The notes under the pieces were generated by a model. That model was given only the letters and a program-made list of their open reading frames with translations. It was not told where the DNA came from and did not search any database. The position numbers were made by a program, and so were the translations under genes. A stretch of DNA of 64,000 bases. Source: Arthrobacter nitrophenolicus (GTDB lineage: Bacteria > Actinomycetota > Actinomycetes > Actinomycetales > Micrococcaceae). The stretch's first letter is position 1; each line of letters opens with the position of its first letter. This document shows, piece by piece, positions 34,811 to 42,884 of this stretch. The stretch lies in the NCBI RefSeq assembly GCF_000332815.1, contig NZ_AOFD01000005.1, positions 1 to 64,000 of the forward strand, in the 5' to 3' direction.

Positions 34811-34953
34811 GTCGTCCCCTCTCCGTTTCCCGGGCTGCTTCCATGGTGGCGGCAGCGGGCCGGGATGGGTAGTGCGGGTCCCGGGGTGTTGCGTGTTAAG
34901 TTGAAAGGCACGGGCTGAACGTCCGTCCACCAGCTGGGAAGAGGGACATCTCC

Positions 34954-35616
34954 TTGGACACATCCGCACCAGTACGAATCCTCACCGTCTGCACCGGCAA
35001 CATCTGCCGCTCCCCCGTGGCCGAACGGCTGCTGCAGGCAGGGCTGGACCAGGTGCTGCCCGGCGGTTTCGAGGTGGCCAGCGCCGGAACCCGGGCCATG
35101 GTGGGCGACCCCATCCAGCCTCTCTCCGCGGACATCGTGCGGACCTTCGGCGGCGACCCGGAGGGCTTTGCGGCCCGCCAGCTCACCCAGAAAATCCTCC
35201 GCGGCGTCGACCTGGTGCTCACCATGACCTCCGGCCATCGCGGGGAGGTGCTGCAGCTGGACGCGTCCCTGTTGAAGCGGACCTTCACCATCCGCGAGTT
35301 CGCCCGCATGCTCGACGTGCTGGACGAGCGGGACGCCTCCTCCCAGCCGCCCGCCGCTGCTTCGGACATGCCCGACGGCGGCGATCCCCTGGCTGCCAAC
35401 ACCGCCTTCTGGCGCGGCCTGCCGGCCCGTGCGGCCGGGGTGCGCCACCTCTCGCTCCCCGCGGACGCCGCCGAGAACGACGTCATCGACCCCTACCGCC
35501 GCGCCCCCGAGGTGTACCGGCAGATGGAGGACGAGCTGGCCCCGGCCATCGTCTCCATCCTCCGCCACGCACGCCTGCACGCCCCCGACCGCCGGAAGGC
35601 TGCCAACACGCTGTAA
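34954..35616 (+). CDS. Low-molecular-weight protein tyrosine phosphatase
   Basis: Protein phosphatase of the LMW-PTP family (220 residues). The catalytic loop is VCTGNICRSPVAE (Cys13, Arg19), the VLTMTSGHR segment follows at about 90, and the general-acid Asp is near DVIDPYRR. An insert of about 35 residues before that makes it longer than Wzb-type enzymes. The TTG start is chosen for the GGAAGAGGGA just before it. The LCP-family gene downstream suggests a link to cell-wall or exopolysaccharide control. Confidence 0.82.
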   Translation: MDTSAPVRILTVCTGNICRSPVAERLLQAGLDQVLPGGFEVASAGTRAMVGDPIQPLSADIVRTFGGDPEGFAARQLTQKILRGVDLVLTMTSGHRGEVLQLDASLLKRTFTIREFARMLDVLDERDASSQPPAAASDMPDGGDPLAANTAFWRGLPARAAGVRHLSLPADAAENDVIDPYRRAPEVYRQMEDELAPAIVSILRHARLHAPDRRKAANTL

Positions 35617-35696
35617 CCGCAGCTGCGTGCCTCTGTGCGGTTTTCCTGTGGATTCCCCCGATGTGCCGCCATGCTTCCCGGTGCTAGATTCCCGCA

Positions 35697-35804
35697 ATGG
35701 AAAGTGCCCGGATCACGGTGCCGTTGCGGGACCCGGTCCGGGAACTGGCAGATGACAGTTTGGACAAGTTTGTAGCCAGCAGGGGGCTGGCGGGCGGACA
35801 CTAA
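35697..35804 (+). CDS. Possible 35-residue hypothetical peptide
   Basis: Short ATG-to-TAA frame in the 218-bp gap between the phosphatase and LCP genes. It encodes MESARITVPLRDPVRELADD followed by 15 residues, a plausible amphipathic peptide, but there is no clear ribosome-binding site. Retained as weak. Confidence 0.25.
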   Translation: MESARITVPLRDPVRELADDSLDKFVASRGLAGGH

Positions 35805-35834
35805 ACCCACCAATCACAATGAGGTGGAGGCAGC

Positions 35835-36950
35835 ATGAGCACTCCAGGCGGTTCCGGCCCTTCCGGGGCGGCAGGTTCCGGAGCGGATCCGGCAGGCCAC
35901 GGCATGGTGGCGCACGGGCGGCGGCGCTGGATCGCGGCGCTGCTGGCGCTGGTGCTCGTCGCCGCGGCCGTGGTGGCGGTGATCAGCCTGAACCGCGCCG
36001 GCCAGGAAGCGCAGCCCGCGGCGACCCAAACCGAGTCGCCGAGCCCCACGCCCACTCCCACGCCAACCCCCACGGAGACAACGCCGGCGGCGCCACCGCC
36101 TCCCCCGCCGCCACCACCCATCCCTGAACTTCCGGCCACGCCCATGAACGTGCTGGTAATCGGCAGCGACAGCCGCGCCAGTGCCCGGGAGGCGGCTGAC
36201 CACACGGCCAGGACCGGCGAAGCGATCGACCACCGCGCCGACACCCTGATGGTGGTCCATGTCCCCGCGGACCGCCGGACGCTTTACATCGTGTCCATCA
36301 ACCGCGACACCTGGGTGGACATCCCGGGCTTCGGGGGCGCCAAGATCAACGCCGCCCTCCAGTACGGGGGCATCGACATGCAGACCTCCACCGTGCAGTC
36401 GCTGCTGGGGATCACCATCGACCACACGCTCATGCTTGACTTCCACGGCTTCCGCGGCCTCATTGACGGGCTGGGCGGGATCGACGTCAACGTGCCCATC
36501 GCGTTCCAGTCCACCCACGACACCCAGCATGTCTTCGCTGCCGGGGTGAACCACCTGGACGGGCAGTCGGCCCTGGAGTTCGCCCGCGAGCGCTACGCGT
36601 TTTCGGACGGCGACTTCCAGCGGGTCCGCAACCAGCAGATCCTGCTCCGCGCCATCCTGGCCCGCCTGACGGGCGGCGGGGCGCTGAATGATGTCAACGC
36701 CGTGCGCGGGCTGGTGGATTTCGCCGCCTGCTGCCTCACCGTGGACCGCGGTTTCGACCCCGTACAGGTGGCCATGCTGGCGTACAGCCTCCGCAACCTG
36801 GACCCCAACGCGATCGGCACCATGACCATGCCCACCGCCGGGTCCGGGTTCGTGGCCGGCCAGTCGGTGCTGTTCCCGGACTACGGGGCCATCGCCGCGG
36901 TGGGGGCCGCCCTGCGCGAGGGCAGGATCGCCGAGTTCGCCAGGCCCTAG
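35835..36950 (+). CDS. LytR-CpsA-Psr (LCP) family protein
   Basis: Membrane-anchored phosphotransferase of the LCP family (371 residues), which attaches secondary polymers such as teichoic acids or arabinogalactan to peptidoglycan. One transmembrane helix (about 31-51), a Thr/Pro-rich extracellular linker (about 67-97) with a run of nine prolines, then the LCP domain: MNVLVIGSDSR, DTLMVVHVPADRR, SINRDTWVDIPG, KINAALQYGG and the basic FARERYAFSDGDFQRVRNQQ, all polyprenyl-phosphate contact segments. Confidence 0.86.
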   Translation: MSTPGGSGPSGAAGSGADPAGHGMVAHGRRRWIAALLALVLVAAAVVAVISLNRAGQEAQPAATQTESPSPTPTPTPTPTETTPAAPPPPPPPPPIPELPATPMNVLVIGSDSRASAREAADHTARTGEAIDHRADTLMVVHVPADRRTLYIVSINRDTWVDIPGFGGAKINAALQYGGIDMQTSTVQSLLGITIDHTLMLDFHGFRGLIDGLGGIDVNVPIAFQSTHDTQHVFAAGVNHLDGQSALEFARERYAFSDGDFQRVRNQQILLRAILARLTGGGALNDVNAVRGLVDFAACCLTVDRGFDPVQVAMLAYSLRNLDPNAIGTMTMPTAGSGFVAGQSVLFPDYGAIAAVGAALREGRIAEFARP

Positions 36951-36971
36951 GCCAGAGCCGCCCGCTTCCCT

Positions 36972-37074
36972 GCGCAGTGAACTCGGGTTTTACCGCGCAG
37001 GGACTGCCCCGGCGCAGTGAGCCCGGGCTTCACCGCGAGGATCCGCCCACGCTGTTAAGCCCCGGCTCACCGCA
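36972..37074. repeat. GCGCAGTGA-type degenerate repeats
   Basis: Three related units of about 26 bp follow the LCP gene: two begin GCGCAGTGA (36972 and 37012) and end with ACCGCG (36992 and 37032); a third weaker copy ends at 37074. Spacing is about 40 and 37 bp. It is a different family from the GTGAGAGAGCGT repeats. Confidence 0.6.
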
Positions 37075-37125
37075 AGTTCACCCGTGTGAAAAGGTCTGTG
37101 CGCCGGGTGGCGGAAACCTGAGGGC

Positions 37126-38808
37126 ATGACTTCCGCTTCCCGCACTGAGATTTCCCGCCGCATCATCGTCAAGGGCTCCGTCCTGGCCGCCGCCCTGGCT
37201 TCCGTGCCTGCCGCCGCGTACGCAGCACCCACCCGGTCCGGCGTCGCACTGGTCCGCAACCGGCTCACCCTGCCCAGCGGCATCGCCACCGGCGACGTCA
37301 CCTCGGATTCGGCCGTCCTGTGGTCCCGCGCGTCGGGTGCCGGCCGGATGACGGCGGTGCTGCGCGCAGTGGACGACGCCGGCGCGATCCTGCGCGGGCG
37401 CGGCGCCTTTGAGCGCACCCTCCGCGGGCCACGGGCGACCCAGGCGTCCGACTTCACCACCAAGATCCATGCCGGGAACCTGCCGTCCAACACGCGGTTC
37501 GCGCTGGAGATCAGCTTCGAGGACGACGCCGGCGCGGCCAGTGAGACGGTCCGCGGCAGCTTCCGCACGGCTCCGGACGCCGGGACGTACAACGGCACGG
37601 GCCGCACCGGCGGCACGAGCAACGGAGGCGAGGTGCCGGCGTCGTCCGCGCAGAGCTTCGTCTGGACCGGCGACACGGCCGGGCAGGGCTGGGGCATCAA
37701 CGAGGAGATCGGCGGGATGCGCGGCTACCGGGCCATGCACCAGACCCGGCCGGACTTCTTCATCCACTCCGGCGACACCGTGTACGCGGACGGCCCGATC
37801 GCCGAAACCGTGGTGGAGAAGGACGGGCAGGTGTGGCGGAACCTGGTGACCGAGGAGGTGTCCAAGGTGGCTGAGACGCTGACCGAGTTCCGCGGCCGGC
37901 ACCGGTACAACTCGCTGGACGCGAACATGCGGGCCCTGTTCGCGGACGTGCCCGTGATCGCCCAATGGGACGACCACGAGACCACCAACAACTGGTACCC
38001 CGGGGAGATCCTGGAGGACCCCCGCTACACGGTGCGCGACGTCAACACGCTCGCCGCCCGTGGCCGGCAGGCGTGGCAGGAGAACATGCCCATCGCGGAC
38101 AGTGCCGCGCTGTGGCGGCCGGGAACGTTCGACGACGGCGGCCAGTACCAGCCCGCGCGCATCTACCGGAAGATCTCCCGCGGACCGCAGCTGGACATCT
38201 TCTGCCTGGACATGCGGACCTTCAAGTCCCCGAACACCGACGGCAAGGAAACTTACACCACCAGCATCCTGGGCCAGGAGCAGGTGGACTGGCTGATCCG
38301 GGAGGTCTCGGCGTCGAAGGCCACCTGGAAGGTGATCGCGGCGGACATGCCCCTGGGCGTCATCGTGCCGGACGGTCCGGTCAACCAGGAAAGCGTTGCC
38401 AACCGCGAGGCCGGCGCTCCGCTGGGCCGCGAACTGGAGATCGCAGGGGTCCTTAGCGCGTTCAAACGGAACCGGGTGAAGAACACCGTGTGGCTGACCG
38501 CAGACGTGCACTACTGTGCCGCGCACCACTACTCCCCCGAGCGGGCGGCATTCACCGACTTCGACCCGTTCTGGGAGTTCGTCGCCGGGCCCATCGCCGC
38601 CGGGTCTTTCGGTCCCAATGCGATGGACGGCACGTTCGGGCCCGAGGTGGTGTTCTCCAAGGCGGGCCGCTTCCCGGGTGAGTCACCGCGCGACGGCGAG
38701 AACCAGTTCTTCGGGCATGTCCAGCTGGATACCGACGCCTTCACCGTGAGCCTGCGGAACGCCAACGGTGCCACGGTGTTCTCGAAGGTGCTGACGCCGG
38801 AGCGGTAG
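37126..38808 (+). CDS. phoD: Tat-exported alkaline phosphatase PhoD
   Basis: Secreted phosphodiesterase/alkaline phosphatase (560 residues). Twin-arginine signal ISRRIIVKGSVLAAALAS with an AYA-A cleavage site, an N-terminal beta domain (LPSGIATGDVTSDSAVLWSR), then the metal-binding motifs: VWTGDTAGQGWGIN, FFIHSGDTVYADG, WDDHETTNNW and WLTADVHYCAAHHY. These are the Fe/Ca ligand regions of PhoD. It releases phosphate from phosphate esters outside the cell and is usually controlled by phosphate starvation. Confidence 0.9.
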   Translation: MTSASRTEISRRIIVKGSVLAAALASVPAAAYAAPTRSGVALVRNRLTLPSGIATGDVTSDSAVLWSRASGAGRMTAVLRAVDDAGAILRGRGAFERTLRGPRATQASDFTTKIHAGNLPSNTRFALEISFEDDAGAASETVRGSFRTAPDAGTYNGTGRTGGTSNGGEVPASSAQSFVWTGDTAGQGWGINEEIGGMRGYRAMHQTRPDFFIHSGDTVYADGPIAETVVEKDGQVWRNLVTEEVSKVAETLTEFRGRHRYNSLDANMRALFADVPVIAQWDDHETTNNWYPGEILEDPRYTVRDVNTLAARGRQAWQENMPIADSAALWRPGTFDDGGQYQPARIYRKISRGPQLDIFCLDMRTFKSPNTDGKETYTTSILGQEQVDWLIREVSASKATWKVIAADMPLGVIVPDGPVNQESVANREAGAPLGRELEIAGVLSAFKRNRVKNTVWLTADVHYCAAHHYSPERAAFTDFDPFWEFVAGPIAAGSFGPNAMDGTFGPEVVFSKAGRFPGESPRDGENQFFGHVQLDTDAFTVSLRNANGATVFSKVLTPER

Positions 38809-38886
38809 GTCTGTCTTTCAGCGGCGGCGGGAACCACGGGAGCCTGCCGCCGCCGCCGTCGCATCCCGCCTCCGTCCCGGGAATTC

Positions 38887-39272
38887 TTAGCGGAGGTCGG
38901 GGAGGCGCCTGTCCAGGTATTTCCCAGTGAAGACCAGCGCGGCAGTCAGCACGAGGATGGACGCGAAGTACGTGAGCGCGCCTGTCACGCCGAAGCTGAC
39001 CCCCGCCACACCGCGGAGCACCAGGTACAGCCCCAGCAGCCCAATCACGAGTCCGGCGGCAAGCCGCCCAACGCGGGCACCGAGGGACATAGAGGTTCCC
39101 GCAGGAAGGAGGCCGCATAATCACGCGGCTGACCGAAGGCCTCCTCGCCGCTTTCACCGCTTACAGCAAGGTGGCTGTGGACTTCCTGCAATGTGCTGCT
39201 GACCATGTCTTCGCTATGTTTCCGCTGGCGCAACTCATAGGCCAGAGCCTTCAGGTATTCCTGTGATGACAT
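38887..39272 (-). CDS. HAAS/DUF1700-like membrane protein (apparent frameshift)
   Basis: The first part (from 39272) is a HAAS-type signalling helix region: MSSQEYLKALAYELRQRKHS, then a QPRDYAASFL segment. The membrane part (SLGARVGRLAAGLVIGLLGLYL, then VLTAALVFTGKYLDRRLPDLR) is in the next frame from 39090, overlapping the first by 46 bases. A one-base loss near 39091 would join them into about 128 residues, as in DUF1700-like proteins next to PadR genes. Alternatively there are two overlapping genes. The start abuts the PadR stop (TAGATG). Confidence 0.55.
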
Positions 39273-39620
39273 CTAGTGAGCCTTCTTTGCTTGGAGGAGT
39301 TTGTTGATGATTGAGGTGAAGGCATCCCAGTCCGATGAGGATTCCTGAAGCCGTTGCCGCCCCTTATCGGTCAGTGAATAAAACTTCTTCCCCGGACCCG
39401 CCTCGCCTTCCCGCCACTCTGAGCTGACCAACCCATCAAGTTCGAGGCGATTCAGGGCGGGATAGATCGTGCCACCGCTGAGCCCATCAATGCCGGATCC
39501 CTTCAAGACTTGGATGACCTGATATCCGTAAGCCTCGCCGCTGGTGGCCACGGCCTGAAGGAGGCAGACAGGAAGCGCGGCCCGGACCCAGTCGCTGGGC
39601 CAACGCTTTTCTGGATTCAT
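39273..39620 (-). CDS. PadR-family transcriptional regulator
   Basis: Repressor of 115 residues: winged helix with ALPVCLLQAVATSGEAYGYQVIQVL, GLSGGTIYPALNRLELDGLV and wing EAGPGKKFYSLTDKG, then a dimerisation helix. Its partner is the HAAS membrane protein immediately downstream, a common PadR-HAAS pair, probably sensing envelope stress. A palindrome at 39628 lies eight bases before the start and suggests autoregulation. Confidence 0.82.
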   Translation of the reverse strand: MNPEKRWPSDWVRAALPVCLLQAVATSGEAYGYQVIQVLKGSGIDGLSGGTIYPALNRLELDGLVSSEWREGEAGPGKKFYSLTDKGRQRLQESSSDWDAFTSIINKLLQAKKAH

Positions 39621-39627
39621 AGCTAGA

Positions 39628-39642
39628 TAGTCTCACAGACTA
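39628..39642. promoter_or_regulatory. Putative PadR operator
   Basis: Perfect palindrome TAGTCTCACAGACTA (6-bp arms, 3-base centre) just before the PadR ATG, followed by a second related TAGTCACACA half. The position overlapping the presumed start site fits repression. Confidence 0.55.
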
Positions 39643-39718
39643 GGTAGTCACACAACCGTCTGGAAGCTGTGCTTTCCCTATCGGCCGGCCGCCGTCGTCC
39701 GGTTATTTTCCCTGCCCG

Positions 39719-40555
39719 GTGGGTACGCCGCTGGTAGTGTTCCTGCATTCGGCACGGCACGCGGACGGGGTGATCTTTTTGAACGACGACGGACTGACAC
39801 AGGCAGTACAGGAGGCCGGGGCGGTGGAACTGCTGCTGGTCCGGCACGGCGAGAGCGAAGGCAACGTGGCTGCCACGGAAGCCCGGCTTGCGGGGGCGGA
39901 GGTCATTGACGTGCCCGCCCGCGATGCTGACGTGAACCTGTCCGGCACAGGTCAGGAACAGGCCAAGGCCCTGGGAATCGCGCTGGCCCGGATCGCCCAG
40001 GAGTTCCGGCCGGACGCTGTGGTGTCCTCCCCCTACGCCCGGGCCCGGCAGACGGCGGAGATCGCCGTCGAGGCTGCGGGCTGGCCGGCGGAGGTGCGCA
40101 CGGATGAAAGGCTGCGCGACCGTGAACTAGGCATCCTGGACCGGCTGACCCGGCTCGGCGTGGAGAAGCGCTACCCGGATGAGGTGGAGCGCCGCTCCTG
40201 GCTCGGCAAGCTCTACTACCGGCCGCCAGGGGGTGAGTCCTGGGCGGACGTGGCCCTCCGGCTCCGCTCGGTCCTCAATGAGCTAAACAACCTGGGCAAC
40301 GGGCACCGCGTGATGCTGGTCTGCCACGACGCCGTGATCATGCTGTTCCGCTACGTGCTTGAGGGCATGTCCGAGCAGGAACTCCTGGACCTTGCCGCGG
40401 ACACGGCCATCCTGAACGCGTCGATCACCCGGTATGTGCGTCCCTCCGGCGCGGGGCCATGGACACTGGAGAGCTTCAACGTGGCCGACCACCTCGCCGA
40501 GCAGGGCGTGGAAGTTACCGAGCATGCAGGGGACACAAGTGTCCACCCGCGGTGA
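39719..40555 (+). CDS. Histidine phosphatase (phosphoglycerate-mutase-like)
   Basis: Histidine phosphatase superfamily protein (278 residues). The catalytic motif is LLLVRHGESEGN; SSPYARARQTAEIA and ERLRDRELGILD follow, with the second catalytic His in LVCHDAVIML. Substrate unknown; candidates include sugar or nucleotide phosphates. The GTG at 39719 is an arbitrary choice; a GTG at 39770 or TTG at 39779 are equally possible because no strong ribosome-binding site is seen. It overlaps the start of the NAD(P)H-hydrate dehydratase gene. Confidence 0.75.
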   Translation: MGTPLVVFLHSARHADGVIFLNDDGLTQAVQEAGAVELLLVRHGESEGNVAATEARLAGAEVIDVPARDADVNLSGTGQEQAKALGIALARIAQEFRPDAVVSSPYARARQTAEIAVEAAGWPAEVRTDERLRDRELGILDRLTRLGVEKRYPDEVERRSWLGKLYYRPPGGESWADVALRLRSVLNELNNLGNGHRVMLVCHDAVIMLFRYVLEGMSEQELLDLAADTAILNASITRYVRPSGAGPWTLESFNVADHLAEQGVEVTEHAGDTSVHPR

Positions 40556-41465
40556 CGGCGCCGGCCCCGTGCTGGTCACGCCGTCGCTGCTGCGCGACTG
40601 GCCGCTGCCGGCTCCGGGCGAGGACAAGTATTCGCGCGGCTCGGTGCTGGTGGTCGGCGGTGCGCGGGCTACTCCCGGCGCTGCCCTGCTGGCCGGAACC
40701 GCAGCCCTGCGCGCCGGCGCCGGGAAGCTGACGCTCGCCGTCGCCGAATCCGTGGCGGTGCAGGTGGGGGTGGCGCTGCCGGAGTGCGGGGCCATCGCCC
40801 TGCCCGAGACTGCCGAAGGATCGGTGAAAGCCGACGGGCTGGACCGGATCTCGGCCTACCTTGACCGGGCGGACGCCATCCTGGTGGGCCCGGGCCTGGA
40901 CAATCCGGACCTGGCTGAAGAGCTGCTGCGGGCCCTGCTGGAGCGGGAGTCCGCCGATGGCGGGCCGAAAGACGGGGAGGGCGCCGCCGTCGTGCTTGAC
41001 GCCTTCGCCCTGGGCGGCCTGACCAAGATTGAAGAGCAGCTGGAGCCGTGGCGGGGACGGCTGATCCTGACCCCGAATCCGAAGGAAGCGGAGATCCTGC
41101 TGGGCCGCGACATCGGGGACCTGGAAAGCGACGTGGCCGCGGTTGCCCAGCAGTTCGACGCCGTGGTGAGCTGCCAGGGCATCGTCGCCCAGCCGCCGAG
41201 CCCGGGGGGCAAACGGGAACCGGAGCTGTGGAAGATCACCACCGGGTACGGCGGGCTGGGGACTTCCGGCAGCGGGGACGTGCTGGCCGGGGCGATTGCC
41301 GGCCTCAGGGCGCGCGGGACCAGCGGCGCCCAGGCCGCCTGCTGGGGAACGCACCTTCACGCCGCGGCTGCCGACCGGCTGGCCAGCAGGATGGGCCCGC
41401 TCGGGTTCCTGGCCCGGGAACTCGCCGACGAACTGCCCGCGCTGATGCTGGAACTGAACACCTGA
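40524..41465 (+). CDS. nnrD: ADP/ATP-dependent NAD(P)H-hydrate dehydratase
   Basis: Repair enzyme (313 residues) that dehydrates the damaged cofactor NAD(P)HX back to NAD(P)H. The carbohydrate-kinase-like fold shows KYSRGSVLVVGGARATPGAALLAG, then VGPGLD, LILTPNPKEAEIL and the anion-hole motif GGLGTSGSGDVLAGAIAG. Only the dehydratase domain is present; the epimerase domain (NnrE) must be elsewhere. Start at 40524 overlaps the phosphatase gene; a GTG at 40539 with GGGG six bases upstream is a good alternative. Confidence 0.85.
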   Translation: MQGTQVSTRGDGAGPVLVTPSLLRDWPLPAPGEDKYSRGSVLVVGGARATPGAALLAGTAALRAGAGKLTLAVAESVAVQVGVALPECGAIALPETAEGSVKADGLDRISAYLDRADAILVGPGLDNPDLAEELLRALLERESADGGPKDGEGAAVVLDAFALGGLTKIEEQLEPWRGRLILTPNPKEAEILLGRDIGDLESDVAAVAQQFDAVVSCQGIVAQPPSPGGKREPELWKITTGYGGLGTSGSGDVLAGAIAGLRARGTSGAQAACWGTHLHAAAADRLASRMGPLGFLARELADELPALMLELNT

Positions 41466-41525
41466 ACGCGGGGTCACATCCCGCCCGATTCCAGCTGATT
41501 ATTGGGCGCTAAATGACCCCGCGTT
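41465..41525. repeat. GCGGGGTCA inverted-repeat element
   Basis: Perfect 12-bp arms AACGCGGGGTCA (41465-41476) and TGACCCCGCGTT (41514-41525) flank a 37-bp centre containing a GCCCGATT/ATTGGGC pair. A close relative is at 57956-58014. It starts at the last base of the nnrD stop codon and may act as a terminator. Confidence 0.65.
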
Positions 41526-41897
41526 GGGATCAGATAGCCCGGGCAAAGTGATGGCCCCCTGCTTGGAAGCTCGGGGGCCATCGTATCGGAGGGGATCACT
41601 CGCAACTGCCGATGCGCTACCGGCGCTGTGGCGTCCCTTAACGGCAAACCGCCCAAAACTGGCAGATACAACGCGTTCGGATCCTCCCGGTAACCCTGTT
41701 CTAGCACCGGCAGGCGGACCAGGACAAGGCATCCCCGCCGGTAACTTTGGACGACCCCCGGCCGGAGCCGGGGGCCACCGTATCGGGAAGTACGGGTTGA
41801 CGCTGCCGATGCGCTGTCTGGCGCTGTGGCGTGCACTTGGCGACCCGCCCCATCCTGCAGTCAACAGAGAACCCGACGTCCCGATCCTTGGAGGGAA
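41526..41897. repeat. Gene-free region with duplicated hairpin element
   Basis: No ORF was recognised. The region holds two imperfect copies of a 63-64 bp unit (41572-41634 and 41769-41832), both starting CGGGGGCCA and sharing GCCGATGCGCT and GGCGCTGTGGCGT. Each begins with the 3' arm of a hairpin: ATGGCCCCC/GGGGGCCAT (41551-41581, 13-base loop) and CCCCCGGC/GCCGGGGG (41755-41774, 4-base loop). It could be a structured RNA or a mobile repeat remnant. Confidence 0.6.
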
Positions 41898-42320
41898 CTA
41901 GGCCGCGATCTCCTGCTTTGCCCCCTTCGTCTCGATCTCGATCTTCCGCGGCTGGGCCTTCTCGGCGACAGGAATCCGCAGCGTCAGGACACCGGCATCG
42001 TAGCTTGCCTTGATCTTGTCGACATCCAGGGTGTCCCCGAGGATCAGCTGGCGGCTGAAGACGCCGCGCGGCCTCTCGGAGGCGATCAGTTCGGTGTCCT
42101 TGCCCGCAACGTCAGGCCGTTCAGCCCGCACCGTCAGGACATTCCGTTCCACATCCAGATCCACTGAATCCACCGCGACGCCGGGCAGATCGAAGGCCAC
42201 GACAAATTCCTTGTCCTCCCGCCAAGCGTCCATCGGCATGGCTGCCGGACGCGCTGCCGTTCCGAGGACCTGCTGGGCCAGCCTGTCCAGCTCGCGGAAC
42301 GGATCGGTTCGCATCAACAT
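41898..42320 (-). CDS. Hsp20/alpha-crystallin small heat shock protein
   Basis: Small heat-shock chaperone (140 residues) with a short N-terminus ([14 protein letters not shown]), an alpha-crystallin domain (about 30-125: [32 protein letters not shown], then [14 protein letters not shown] and [20 protein letters not shown]) and an acidic C-terminal tail. It holds unfolded proteins for refolding. A GAGGAGG precedes the ATG. A CTTGAGT half-site at 42357, the left half of an HspR (HAIR) box, lies in the promoter; the other half is missing. Confidence 0.9.
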   Translation of the reverse strand: MLMRTDPFRELDRLAQQVLGTAARPAAMPMDAWREDKEFVVAFDLPGVAVDSVDLDVERNVLTVRAERPDVAGKDTELIASERPRGVFSRQLILGDTLDVDKIKASYDAGVLTLRIPVAEKAQPRKIEIETKGAKQEIAA

Positions 42321-42474
42321 GGCTTCCCTCCTCGTAAGAGTTGGTCCAACACTATTCTTGAGTACCAGCCGATCTGTATTGGCTGATATAGATTTTTTAG
42401 CACTGCAGAGGGAGATCCGCAAGCGGTCCGGAAGGGAATTTTCCAAACTTTTTGGGGCCTGTCCGGGGCATGGA

Positions 42475-42509
42475 AAAGGGGCCTTCCGCAGTGGGCGGAA
42501 GGCCCCTTT
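42475..42509 (-). terminator. Strong terminator after the proline-rich gene
   Basis: Perfect 15-bp stem, AAAGGGGCCTTCCGC (42475-42489) with GCGGAAGGCCCCTTT (42495-42509) and a 5-base loop. Reading leftward the stem is followed by TTTTCC. It lies 14 bases beyond the stop of the proline-rich gene. Confidence 0.8.
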
Positions 42510-42522
42510 CGGGTGGTCCCTG

Positions 42523-42717
42523 CTAACTCCGGGTGGGGTCCGGGCGGAGCGGGGCCGGCCCCGGATCGGGCACCGGCAGCGGGCCTGGAGACGGCGGCGC
42601 CGGGAACGGGTTGGGAGATGGATGTCCGGGCTGGGGCTGGGTGGGGTCCGGCGGTGTGGGCTCGGGGCCGGGTTCCGGCGGGAACGGCTCGGGTTCGTGC
42701 ACTGGCGGGATGGTCAT
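42523..42717 (-). CDS. Proline-rich small protein
   Basis: Unrecognised 64-residue protein, almost entirely Pro, Glu and Ser/Gly, probably unstructured. The first residues are [26 protein letters not shown] site precedes the ATG and a strong terminator follows, supporting expression as an independent gene. No function suggested. Confidence 0.5.
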   Translation of the reverse strand: MTIPPVHEPEPFPPEPGPEPTPPDPTQPQPGHPSPNPFPAPPSPGPLPVPDPGPAPLRPDPTRS

Positions 42718-42884
42718 AAACTTCCCCTCTCACGCGTGGCTGATGTGCCTGGCGTGATCAGGATACGCCTGCCGCCTGAAGGTCACTAGGCCCCCTCACG
42801 GCCAGTTGCCCCATCAGCTACGGCTGCTAATACCCTCTTTTAGGGACCATAAGTGACAGGGCATCACGGCGGCGGATGGCGGGT

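Noticed and set aside
42357..42363. HspR (HAIR) operator before Hsp20
   Set aside because: Only one CTTGAGT half is present; the inverted half is not found at the required distance.
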